From: an uncultured Bacteroidota bacterium
Lineage (GTDB): Bacteria; Bacteroidota; Bacteroidia; Chitinophagales; LD1
DNA: 7,963 nt
Reading direction: 5' to 3'
Assembly: GCA_937894725.1 (NCBI GenBank)
Contig: CALAYL010000011.1
Coordinates: 1 to 7,963, forward strand
This document shows positions 1 to 7,070 of this stretch, one piece after another. Both the position numbers and the translations under genes were made by a program. The number at the start of each line of letters is the position of its first letter. The first letter of the stretch is position 1. The notes below the pieces were generated by a model. The model searched no databases, was not told the origin of the DNA, and was given only the letters and a program-made list of their open reading frames with translations.

Positions 1-128
1 ACGAACTCATTGGAGATATCCTTTCTGCTTTGTTATCACCTATCAACAACGTGATGGGAGGTTTGCAAGCAAATGGGGGTCATCTTATCGGTGGAGTGCT
101 CAAAACACTCGAAGAAAGAGCGAAGTAA
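1..128 (+). CDS. rplJ: 50S ribosomal protein L10, C-terminal end (partial, runs off left edge)
   Basis: The open frame (third position of the window onward) ends in TAA at 126-128 and gives 41 residues beginning ELIGDILSALLSPINNV and ending VLKTLEERAK. This matches my memory of the C-terminus of Bacteroidota L10, which has an LI-x-[DE]-x-[IL] helix, an SP-x-x-NV turn, a short Gly-rich stretch and a final LKTL-x-E-[RK] helix. L10 forms the base of the ribosomal stalk and binds the L7/L12 dimers and 23S rRNA. In most bacteria rplL follows at once. Here a terminator follows instead and no rplL lies anywhere in the next 7.8 kb. The identification rests on about 40 residues only, but the pattern is quite specific. 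Confidence 0.88.
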   Translation, partial: ELIGDILSALLSPINNVMGGLQANGGHLIGGVLKTLEERAK

Positions 129-146
129 TATTCTCTTTAGATATTT

Positions 147-176
147 AAAAAACCACCGAACTTCGGTGGTTTTTTT
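147..176 (+). terminator. Rho-independent terminator after rplJ
   Basis: This is a perfect inverted repeat: ACCACCGAA (152-160) and TTCGGTGGT (162-170) around a single central base, so the practical hairpin is 7-8 bp with a 3-5 nt loop. It is flanked by A6 before and T7 after, so the stem can extend as A-U pairs and the T-run serves as the release tract. It begins 18 bases after the rplJ stop. Because the A and T flanks are symmetrical it could also work on the minus strand. It should separate ribosomal protein transcription from the cassette. Confidence 0.93.
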
Positions 177-329
177 ATGTGTAAAATTAGGTTAAGTTTA
201 TAATCAATCTCACTCATAAGGCAATAATAGAGGTAGTCTTCGGTAGGGTTTCTTTGAAATAAAAAGTTATATAGAATATAAATATTAACTGAATGATATT
301 GCATATAAGTTATAGGCTTTGCTCAATCA

Positions 330-337
330 TATTTTTG
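330..337 (+). promoter_or_regulatory. Possible Bacteroidota-type -7 promoter element (TATTTTTG)
   Basis: TATTTTTG is an exact match to the Bacteroidota primary sigma-factor -7 consensus TAnnTTTG. A TTTG is present at 318-321 but is too close (8 bp) to be the usual -33 element, and a TTG at 299-301 is rather far (28 bp). If used, it would give a leader of about 185 nt before gene 1. In such AT-rich DNA a chance match is quite possible. Confidence 0.3.
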
Positions 338-461
338 CAAATAAGCTAGCAATTTTCACTAAATCTTGAAAAATAAACACTTATTAATTTGGGTTTTAAA
401 TTTAATATTTTAAAATTTGGTATAGAATATCGAATTTATGCTTCGTAGTTTCAGTTTTCCA

Positions 462-470
462 CCCCCCCCC
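462..470 (+). repeat. Homopolymeric C tract (nine C) upstream of gene 1
   Basis: Nine consecutive C (preceded by TTTTCCA) sit 58 bases before the ATG of gene 1, in a stretch that otherwise has almost no G or C. Tracts of this length can gain or lose bases by slipped-strand mispairing. In an intergenic position that would alter promoter spacing or leader structure. That it controls the cassette is inference. Confidence 0.6.
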
Positions 471-528
471 ATATATACATATTTTTAATACGTATCTTCT
501 CACTATTTTTTTTACCAAACTTTAAATT

Positions 529-1692
529 ATGGCTACCATTACCTCTGAGGTATTTCGGTTTGTAAACCTGAGACCTCCTGCAAATTTGGTGAATGAAACC
601 ACCACCCCAACATTGCCGACCCCAATCAAGGCTAATGCCCGAGTGATGGTTAAGCCCGAAGTGATAACGCAAGCTAAATGGGATGATACCTTAGTGCAAA
701 AATTAACCATAGCAAAGCATAATCCTGAAAACGAAGATGATAAATTGGGCGCTATGATGGCTGTTTTATCTGATTTTAAAGACACAAGTGATCTCGCAAA
801 TGGCAATTTATATTTAGAAGACGAAGGAATGAAGAACGTTTTTGAACAGATAGATTGGATACACCAAAACCAAAATGCTTTAGAAAAAGAAGATTTAAAG
901 TCTAAAATTAAAACGTTGTTGGTTTTTGATTCTGAATATGACCCAGAAGATTCGTATGCTGACATCATCAACTCTGCTAATTTTGTAGAAACAGAACTTA
1001 TGATGTGGGATATATTGATTGCCACATCTATCTTAGGGTATTCTTCACTCTCTGTTGGAATATCTCAATTGCTAAATGTATTATTTTTAGCTAAAGAGCT
1101 AAATAATGCGGGCGATTTTATTGACTCAGAAGAGATTTACGCTATTTTTACTGCTCCAATAGAGCTACCTAAAGATATTTTCCCACTTCCATCTATGTTT
1201 GTTGGGGTATCCACTCCAGAACCTGACCCAAGAGATGAGCAATTAGCCACTGCAAAAGAGGAACTCACTAAATGGCAAGCTACTTTGCAAACTACCGAGT
1301 TTGTAAGAGAACAGATAATAGAGGATCAAACAAAATTAGTAAGTGAATTTATACTAGAGTATGATGAAGAGGGTAGCCCCTCAAATCTAAATGACAGACC
1401 CGCATTAGATACTCAATATCTGACCAAAGAAATCTTACTGGAATATATAGCTAAACGATGTGCTACCAGCATGGAGGATATACTCACCACTGGAGGCGAA
1501 CTACTTACTACTTATTTTTTGTGTTCTGGTACAGCAAAATACTCTTATGAATATCTGTTTCGTGAAATAAACAAAGAAATAGGAAAGCAAGCGAGAAGAG
1601 TAAGTACCCTCATGCCTTACAGCGTGCAGAAAACAGTGGTAGTAGATGGTACGATATTTAATTATAAGGAGGAAATAAGAGGCTCATTATAA
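529..1692 (+). CDS. Unknown 387-aa protein with GC-rich N-terminal leader (cassette gene 1)
   Basis: I do not recognise this family. The N-terminus (residues 1-45) carries the patch FRFVNLRPP and then a Thr/Pro-rich linker. It is followed by an acidic helical body, a hydrophobic stretch at about 157-188 (possible weak membrane segment or buried helices), a Pro-rich linker (about 209-235, EPDPRDEQ) and a charged, probably coiled-coil helix at about 236-278. There is no signal peptide. The first ~50 codons are clearly richer in GC (43-55% in the lines I counted) than the rest (about 33-37%), as if a constant leader had been joined to a different body. The ATG at 529 is the first start after the leader; there is no Shine-Dalgarno sequence, as is common in Bacteroidota. 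It is the first gene of the row and is followed by gene 2 after 21 bases. It could be a structural, adaptor or carrier protein; function unknown. Confidence 0.85.
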   Translation: MATITSEVFRFVNLRPPANLVNETTTPTLPTPIKANARVMVKPEVITQAKWDDTLVQKLTIAKHNPENEDDKLGAMMAVLSDFKDTSDLANGNLYLEDEGMKNVFEQIDWIHQNQNALEKEDLKSKIKTLLVFDSEYDPEDSYADIINSANFVETELMMWDILIATSILGYSSLSVGISQLLNVLFLAKELNNAGDFIDSEEIYAIFTAPIELPKDIFPLPSMFVGVSTPEPDPRDEQLATAKEELTKWQATLQTTEFVREQIIEDQTKLVSEFILEYDEEGSPSNLNDRPALDTQYLTKEILLEYIAKRCATSMEDILTTGGELLTTYFLCSGTAKYSYEYLFREINKEIGKQARRVSTLMPYSVQKTVVVDGTIFNYKEEIRGSL

Positions 1693-1713
1693 GGTGTAGT
1701 AAAAGAGCAATAG

Positions 1714-2877
1714 ATGTACAACTTTAGTCAAAATAAAGTGGCTCTTAGGATTCATTATGACTCTCCTTTGAAAAATAAGAAGGGAGAGACACAGCAATAT
1801 GAAGACAGAACAGATATAATATTACCAATGGGGGCAAAGGTGGTATTTATTGACGAATCGGAAGAAGGAACTGAGTATAACAGGATTTTATGCTACTGGA
1901 AAGGAGCATATCGAGATGGATACATAAAAAGTATAGCAATTATAAAAGGCAAGGATGCAAAAGATACTTATTTTGATTATGAAGAAATAAATGGCAAATC
2001 ACTTGAAATTTTTTTTAATGATATAGATCATTTATTAAACGAAAGATTATCAATATATAAAATAGAAGGAGACTTGGAATTTCTATTAACAACCACAAAA
2101 CGCAAAGTAGCTAGCCTAAAAGAAAAAAAGAACATTTCAGAAAATACCTTACATCTTATTCGAAATAGATACATAGAATATACAACTATAAATAAAAACA
2201 ATATTCCTAGATCGCTCAGAGATATTTCATCTTTGCTGTTTAGGCACTACAATGAGCACTTTGCTGAAAGAGTGTTGATTTTACCACTTTCAGAGGATTG
2301 GTTTCAAAAAAACAAAGAATTAGAAAAGTTTTATATTAAGGAAATAAAAAAAGACCCGACAAATGTTGGTATAAGTCAACTTTTTCAGTTTAATGTCGGT
2401 GAAATAATAGAAGATAAAGCGCGATTTGATAGATTATATTTGGAGGTATTTCCGACCTTAGTAAAGCTTTTGAAATTCTATAAAATTGAAGATGCAGAAG
2501 CAAGATGGCTATCTTCTATTGATTTCAAAGATAAAAGAAAGAAGGAAGTAAAGATTATTAGCTTCGGGAACGTTGTATGGAATTATTCTCCCGAAAAAAG
2601 GCTAACGATGATATCATCCGTAGGTGTGAATTGTATTTATGGCCCATTTAGACTCCATCCATTTGTTCAGCTTTTAGCACACGAGTTAAATGTGGCAGGT
2701 TATATTCCATATCAAGTAGAAACACATATACCTAGTTTTGAAATTGAAAATACCATAAGAAAATATAGTAATGGAGATACCCAACTACTAAAAACTAAAG
2801 AGGTTGACCATCTCTATCAAGAACACGCTGTTTTATCTTTAATACATATTAATATTCTCTTATCCCTTTTTTATTGA
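1714..2877 (+). CDS. Unknown 387-aa protein with possible SH3-like N-terminal domain (cassette gene 2)
   Basis: No family is recognised. Residues about 36-77 (from ILPMGAKVVFIDE to GAYRDGYIKSIAI) have the spacing of a bacterial SH3-like barrel: G-x-K-V, then a Y-x-R-I strand, then a DGYIKS ending like the usual GYV. This is suggestive only. The rest (about 90-320) is Lys/Glu-rich and mostly helical. The C-terminal part has an AHELN motif near 330 that lacks the second His of a zinc protease HExxH, and the last residues are hydrophobic (HINILLSLFY). The start is fixed by an in-frame TAG immediately before the ATG. The gene is in the same frame as genes 1 and 3, 21 bases after gene 1 and 3 bases before gene 3. 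Composition is low in GC throughout. No signal peptide is visible. Confidence 0.83.
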   Translation: MYNFSQNKVALRIHYDSPLKNKKGETQQYEDRTDIILPMGAKVVFIDESEEGTEYNRILCYWKGAYRDGYIKSIAIIKGKDAKDTYFDYEEINGKSLEIFFNDIDHLLNERLSIYKIEGDLEFLLTTTKRKVASLKEKKNISENTLHLIRNRYIEYTTINKNNIPRSLRDISSLLFRHYNEHFAERVLILPLSEDWFQKNKELEKFYIKEIKKDPTNVGISQLFQFNVGEIIEDKARFDRLYLEVFPTLVKLLKFYKIEDAEARWLSSIDFKDKRKKEVKIISFGNVVWNYSPEKRLTMISSVGVNCIYGPFRLHPFVQLLAHELNVAGYIPYQVETHIPSFEIENTIRKYSNGDTQLLKTKEVDHLYQEHAVLSLIHINILLSLFY

Positions 2878-2880
2878 GTT

Positions 2881-3453
2881 ATGATAGTGCAAGCAGACAC
2901 CATAGAATGTTTTACACAAGCGGATATATCTCTAGACAATAACACCGAGCACTATTTAGGTATTATGTCTTATTGCGATACCTTGTGCTTAGATTTTATC
3001 AATAATAATGGAGGATACTACTTTTATACTCTCAAGATTAGAGTAAAAAAGACAGATAATAAATTAGAGTTTGTAATACCCTTTAAATTTTTGTTAGATA
3101 TATCCTTGAGATTAAATGCTTCTATTAGTTTTTTTGAAACTAAAAAAAACATTGATAGAATTTTCTTTGGTGGCGAATTTGATGATGAAATTGATTGGGA
3201 TCTGCTAGAAAAGTATAGAAATAAACACCCATATTCTAAAGAAATATATGGGACTTTCTTTACCAAGCCGGGCTCTATTTTCAATCTTTATTTCAATATT
3301 GAAGATTCTACGAAACAAAACTTTAGAGCCGAACGAGATTTTTATATTCAGCATTCTCCAAGGTTTTCTGGATTTGACCCTGTTTCTGATTATAGATGCG
3401 ATGGTCAGCAGAAATTCCCTAATTTATTTTTCCATATAATACTTGTAGAATAA
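2881..3453 (+). CDS. Unknown 190-aa protein (cassette gene 3)
   Basis: No family is recognised. The protein is compact and rich in aromatic and beta-prone residues (GGYYFYTLKIRVKK; LEFVIPFKFLLDISL), with an acidic segment FDDEIDWDLLEKY near 100-112. The C-terminal half reads like beta strands with Phe/Tyr/Arg-rich turns. There is no signal peptide or membrane segment. The ATG lies three bases after the stop of gene 2, so translation is probably coupled. GC content is among the lowest in the window (about 23% in one line counted). It may be a partner or extension of gene 2, with which it shares the reading frame; function unknown. Confidence 0.8.
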   Translation: MIVQADTIECFTQADISLDNNTEHYLGIMSYCDTLCLDFINNNGGYYFYTLKIRVKKTDNKLEFVIPFKFLLDISLRLNASISFFETKKNIDRIFFGGEFDDEIDWDLLEKYRNKHPYSKEIYGTFFTKPGSIFNLYFNIEDSTKQNFRAERDFYIQHSPRFSGFDPVSDYRCDGQQKFPNLFFHIILVE

Positions 3454-3491
3454 TTTTAAAACTTAATTTATAACCCCCAAAAAACAACATT

Positions 3492-5459
3492 ATGGCACTG
3501 AATCTAAATGAAGTAATAAAAGTAGGCGAATACCTACGTGTAGAACAACAAGTAGTTTGCTATGAGGCTGGTGAAATAGCGCACATCGAAAATGTGATGA
3601 TAGGCGAAACCCGTGAACGGAAAAATACCTATCTGGAGCGAGAAGAGCGAACCACCGAATCGGAGTCTATCTCCGAAAATGAGCAAGAACGAGACACTCA
3701 AACGAGTGAACGATTTGCGATGCAGCGAGAGTCTGAAAAGATAATGAACCAAGACCTCAGCTTCGATGTATCGCTATCGCTTAGTGGCAAAGCGGGTCCT
3801 GTGAACATCACTGCTAATACAGGTTTTTCAATGAGTCAAAGTACTATGCTGACAGATAAAAACGCTACGGAGTATTCTAAGAGTGTAGTAGAGAGGGCGA
3901 GAAACAGAACTTTTCAGCGGACTAGAAACTATGAGAAGCTAACCGTAATCAAACAATGGGAGGATATAAATCTACATAGCTTCAAAAACGAACCGCTAGA
4001 AGGGGAAGAAAAATCTAACAACATAGGCATCTACCGATGGGTAGATAAAAAGTATGAAAATAAGCTGATGAATTATGGCAAACGGCTCATGCTCAATTTA
4101 AATATACCCGACCCAGCTGCGTGGCATAGAAAAGCTGCTACTTTTCTGCCTACGGCAGCAGGGGTAATAGTAATGCCTGAAAAACCGCAAATTGAGGCAA
4201 AAGATATAAATGATACAAATTATCTATCTCTAGCTGCAAAGTATGGGGTGACAGGCATAAAGTATCCATTATCAACAGTTATAATCTCTAATGTATATGA
4301 ATATAATACTGATGAACATTTAGATGTTTCTCCACTGTTATATAAAAAGGGAATAGCAACATACCATCTTGCTCAAACAGACAATAAGGGTATTATAATT
4401 GATGAAGGATACGTAGCGAAATCCGCCAGAGTGGAAATTAGCATAGCAGGTCAGATAAATGGAACTACAACAGCATCTATTGGTGTAAACGTGGGAGATG
4501 CCTTTTTCGGTAAATCTATAACTATACCAAATTCAAGTAGTAATACATGGTGGACAAGTCAAGATATTGCATTTAGTAGGGAATATTCTAAGATTTTACC
4601 TATTGCTATGATGTCTTACATAGCTACATCTTATTATGTCACTGTGATAGTACATTGTCATTTAACACAAGAAGCCTTCCAATCTTGGCAGTTAGACACC
4701 TATAACGCTATCATGGATGCCTACAATCGGCAGCTAGCGGACTATGAAAGAAACGTAAATGCGCTGAAAGAAAATTCTACACTCCAATACGGCAACAACC
4801 CTACTAAAAATAGGCTGATAGAGCAGCAAGAACTAAAAAAAGGAGCTATCAGTCTTCTAGCGGGCAATTCGATTATCTTTAATTTTTTTAATAATATCGT
4901 AGAATCCAATGGGTATCCGCAAATAAACATGGGCAGTTTAGATTTTGGAGCCCCTATTCTCCAGTTTTTTGAAAATGCCTTTGAATGGGAGATAATGAGC
5001 TATAAATTTTATCCTTACTTTTGGCAGTTTGATGCTGAGGGTGTTCCAGCACCCGAAGGGCGATGGGCTAAGGTCTATTCTATCAGAGACAATGATGATG
5101 TGTTTGAAAAATTTCTACAAGCCGGCTATGCCAATGTGATACTGACGGTGAAGCCAGGATATGAAAATATGGTACTCCACTATTTAGAAAATGGGGTGCT
5201 ATTAGATGCAAAATTTGTATCTAAAGTTCCGGTAATACAAACTATCCTAAAGGAGCTCGAAAAAGCTGTAAATATTAACCACTCCGACCCAACTGTGGTG
5301 AGCAGTTGGCACACCAAAGCACCTACCAATCTGGTAATATTGCAGACGAGTGCCAAAGGCGCAGCTGGCATAGGGCTACCCTGCTGGCAGAGCGATGATA
5401 AGCGATTAAACCCTGACCTCATCACTACAAATGAGCATTTCGGACCGCTAACCCCTTAG
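3492..5459 (+). CDS. Large 655-aa protein with charged N-terminal region, GEIAHIENV motif (cassette gene 4)
   Basis: The N-terminus has VGEYLRVEQQVVCYEAGE followed by IAHIENVMIGE. I recall this pattern from large uncharacterised bacterial proteins but cannot attach a function. Residues about 38-85 are very rich in Arg, Glu, Ser and Thr and probably form a long helix. Residues 87-118 are beta-prone (FDVSLSLSGKAGPVNITAN), followed by another charged helix to about 160. The middle, about 235-393, looks like a beta-sandwich (ARVEISIAGQ, FFGKSITIPN, YYVTVIVHCH) and is encoded by AT-rich DNA unlike both sides. A helical Tyr/Asn/Glu-rich stretch (about 397-430) and a further domain (about 510-600, AEGVPAPEGRWAKVY, VILTVKPGYENMVLHYLENG) follow. 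There is no signal peptide. It is the largest protein of the row and starts 38 bases after gene 3. It could be a structural, scaffold or pore-like component; the function is not known. Confidence 0.88.
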   Translation: MALNLNEVIKVGEYLRVEQQVVCYEAGEIAHIENVMIGETRERKNTYLEREERTTESESISENEQERDTQTSERFAMQRESEKIMNQDLSFDVSLSLSGKAGPVNITANTGFSMSQSTMLTDKNATEYSKSVVERARNRTFQRTRNYEKLTVIKQWEDINLHSFKNEPLEGEEKSNNIGIYRWVDKKYENKLMNYGKRLMLNLNIPDPAAWHRKAATFLPTAAGVIVMPEKPQIEAKDINDTNYLSLAAKYGVTGIKYPLSTVIISNVYEYNTDEHLDVSPLLYKKGIATYHLAQTDNKGIIIDEGYVAKSARVEISIAGQINGTTTASIGVNVGDAFFGKSITIPNSSSNTWWTSQDIAFSREYSKILPIAMMSYIATSYYVTVIVHCHLTQEAFQSWQLDTYNAIMDAYNRQLADYERNVNALKENSTLQYGNNPTKNRLIEQQELKKGAISLLAGNSIIFNFFNNIVESNGYPQINMGSLDFGAPILQFFENAFEWEIMSYKFYPYFWQFDAEGVPAPEGRWAKVYSIRDNDDVFEKFLQAGYANVILTVKPGYENMVLHYLENGVLLDAKFVSKVPVIQTILKELEKAVNINHSDPTVVSSWHTKAPTNLVILQTSAKGAAGIGLPCWQSDDKRLNPDLITTNEHFGPLTP

Positions 5460-5467
5460 ACCTACCT

Positions 5468-6202
5468 ATGGATACCATAAACATCTACCGCCTCCATGAC
5501 CCACTGACCATACAGCTACTACAGCAGCGTATAGAAGCTGCGGCAGTGGCATGCCCTACGGGTGGCTTTTTGGGTGGCTATGCCCTCTGCACGGTCTATG
5601 ACAATGGATTTTGGACACTCCAAAATGACCGAGAGCCTGGCAGCAGCTACGGCAGATCGATAAATAGTATAGAAGAAGCGGTAGCCCTTGTAGCCCAATT
5701 TATGAAAGAGTTTGACGAGGCTATGCAAGGCAGAAAACCCGCCCGCCCGCTCAATGCCCAAGAGAAAGCCTTTGACTGGAGTGTAGTACACCCCAAATAC
5801 AGACCTGTAGAGCCCTCTGCCAATGCGAAACCCCTAGATACTACTAAGCCTACGTTTTTTGACAATGCGGTGTATATAGGAGGCAGAAGTATCTCAATAG
5901 AAAAAGACGAGCAAAAGCAGGTCTATTACCGCCTAGTATATGGCATAGCCGTGAAGCCAAGCAAAGACGAAGAGGCGGTGATGGTGGAGGATGTGGAGGT
6001 GGTAGTGGAAGTATGGACTGAGGGGAGAGTGAAAACAATTGAATATTATCTTTTGCCTGTAAAAGAGGTTGTATTAGACCAAAAAATTGGTATTGAAAAA
6101 TCGTTAAACGCAGAAAGCATTTTTCAGCTTCAATATGCTATTGACTTTCAACGTCTATATGCATTTCCTATTCATGTTTCAAACTCATATCAAAATGCTT
6201 AA
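5468..6202 (+). CDS. Unknown 244-aa protein with a composition break in its 3' part (cassette gene 5)
   Basis: The family is not recognised. The N-terminal part has a Gly/Cys patch CPTGGFLGGYALCTVYDNG (29-47), then NDREPGSSYGRS and a helix (65-85), a Pro-rich linker (about 90-127) and a beta-rich C-terminal domain with the acidic repeat EDVEVVVEVW (174-183). The gene begins 8 bases after gene 4, with no clear ribosome binding site. DNA up to about 6030 (codon ~187) is the GC-richest in the window (52-58% in lines counted), while the last ~57 codons fall to about 30%, equal to genes 6 and 7. The frame is intact across this step. It could be an adaptor or chaperone whose C-terminus matches the downstream cargo, but that is inference. 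Confidence 0.85.
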   Translation: MDTINIYRLHDPLTIQLLQQRIEAAAVACPTGGFLGGYALCTVYDNGFWTLQNDREPGSSYGRSINSIEEAVALVAQFMKEFDEAMQGRKPARPLNAQEKAFDWSVVHPKYRPVEPSANAKPLDTTKPTFFDNAVYIGGRSISIEKDEQKQVYYRLVYGIAVKPSKDEEAVMVEDVEVVVEVWTEGRVKTIEYYLLPVKEVVLDQKIGIEKSLNAESIFQLQYAIDFQRLYAFPIHVSNSYQNA

Positions 6203-7070
6203 AAGAAATAGAATAAATGCTTCTAAACAAGGTGCAAACGCAGGTTCATTTTGGGAAAAATATGAATCTAAAATCCAAATAAGTGATGGCAAAATATTAC
6301 TCATAGAGCAATCAAATGGAAAGACACTTTTGGAGTTGCCATCTAATAACGGATTGAAAGAAGTTAGGGCAATGGACAAAGCTGACTTTCTTCAACTTAA
6401 AGATAAAAACATGGAAACAATTCCTGCAACCCAATACTCTGAGGAAATTTCTGTGGATGCATCAAAGAGAGTCTTTATTGATTACGTAACAATAAGAAAG
6501 CATTTTGAAGAAGTAATATCTGATGTTAGGAATGAAAAGAATGAGCTAATAGAGTCAAATATGCTTCTTATTCTAGATAAGACTAACCCAAAAATCCTAC
6601 ATGTTACAAGCATTAATCAAACTAATATAGCTAAAAACACGGCTGAAGAGTCACTTAATGAAGTGGAGCCATTAAATACATATTCATGTGTAAAAGGGAA
6701 TAGAAATCAAGTTGTACTAGCACAACTTCATTCTCACCCTAATCCAGACGAAGTAAAACTCGATGAACCTACTAATGTTTTAAAGAGTAGAAAACAAGCC
6801 CAAAATTATTTATCTAATGAAGACCAAAAATTCGCAACAAAGAATGTTTGCCCAGTTTTTGCAGTGGCTCTCTTTCAAAATAATGCAACCTATTCAGCCA
6901 TCCGAGAAAATAAATTAGCTGGGACAGATAGCGTTTCTATATATTACTGTGTGTATGATCCTAGCAACTCAATGCCAAATAAAAAGTACAATCAAAAACT
7001 ATACAACACCCTTCAAAATTTTGAAAATTTTATATTTTTCGCTCTAAGCCTAAACAAACCCAAACTGTGA
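6195..7070 (+). CDS. JAB/MPN-like (JAMM-type) protein, candidate effector (cassette gene 6)
   Basis: The key stretch is QLHSHPNP: His179-Ser-His181-Pro, followed by SNED (Ser207-x-x-Asp210). That is the HxHP...SxxD zinc-ligand signature of the JAB/MPN (JAMM) fold. E116 or E120 could supply the conserved Glu. The gap between HxHP and SxxD (about 25 residues) is longer than in classical JAMM proteases but resembles JAB-like domains of polymorphic toxins, which act as peptidases or deubiquitinase-like enzymes. The N-terminal ~100 residues are Lys-rich and of unknown role. I prefer the ATG at 6195 (MLKRNRINASKQG), which overlaps the end of gene 5 by 8 bases. An upstream ATG at 6135 would add 20 hydrophobic residues and overlap by 68 bases. 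There is no signal peptide from 6195. The stop overlaps the GTG of the lipoprotein gene, suggesting an effector-immunity pair. A housekeeping JAMM peptidase is less likely in this context. Confidence 0.78.
   Translation: MLKRNRINASKQGANAGSFWEKYESKIQISDGKILLIEQSNGKTLLELPSNNGLKEVRAMDKADFLQLKDKNMETIPATQYSEEISVDASKRVFIDYVTIRKHFEEVISDVRNEKNELIESNMLLILDKTNPKILHVTSINQTNIAKNTAEESLNEVEPLNTYSCVKGNRNQVVLAQLHSHPNPDEVKLDEPTNVLKSRKQAQNYLSNEDQKFATKNVCPVFAVALFQNNATYSAIRENKLAGTDSVSIYYCVYDPSNSMPNKKYNQKLYNTLQNFENFIFFALSLNKPKL

Larger units (their letters stand above)
177..528. other. Intergenic leader region upstream of the seven-gene cassette
   Basis: About 350 bases carry no convincing gene on either strand; AT content is very high, especially at 240-440. 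It holds a possible Bacteroidota -7 element (330-337), two copies of TATAGAATAT (270-279 and 421-430), a run of nine C (462-470) and a run of eight T (506-513) shortly before the gene 1 start. I see no tRNA, riboswitch or further strong hairpin. It most likely holds the promoter and 5' leader of the cassette. Confidence 0.6.

Noticed and set aside
340..440. AT-rich partial palindromes (GCTAGC, TTTTAAATTTAATATTTTAAAA) as operators
   Set aside because: They are short or purely A/T, and such pairings are expected by chance at this composition.
522..1025. A 167-codon open frame on the minus strand opposite gene 1
   Set aside because: It lies wholly opposite the more plausible gene 1, has a Ser/Lys/Phe-rich composition typical of an antisense shadow, and no recognisable motif.
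2640..2720. AHELN in gene 2 as a possible zinc metalloprotease motif
   Set aside because: The sequence is A-H-E-L-N-V-A-G, so the second His of HExxH is missing, and no downstream ligand is clear.
3248..3439. 63-codon plus-strand frame inside gene 3
   Set aside because: It is fully contained in gene 3 in another frame, with no start signal or domain pattern.
5850..6038. Minus-strand frame with a Pro-rich run (PPPHPPPSPP)
   Set aside because: It is the mirror of the Glu/Val codons (GAGGTGG-type repeats) of gene 5 on the plus strand and is not an independent gene.
6135..6194. Upstream ATG for gene 6 giving 20 extra hydrophobic residues that might look like a signal peptide
   Set aside because: It would overlap gene 5 by 68 bases and the segment has no proper cleavage site. 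The ATG at 6195 gives a normal 8-base overlap and a basic N-terminus.
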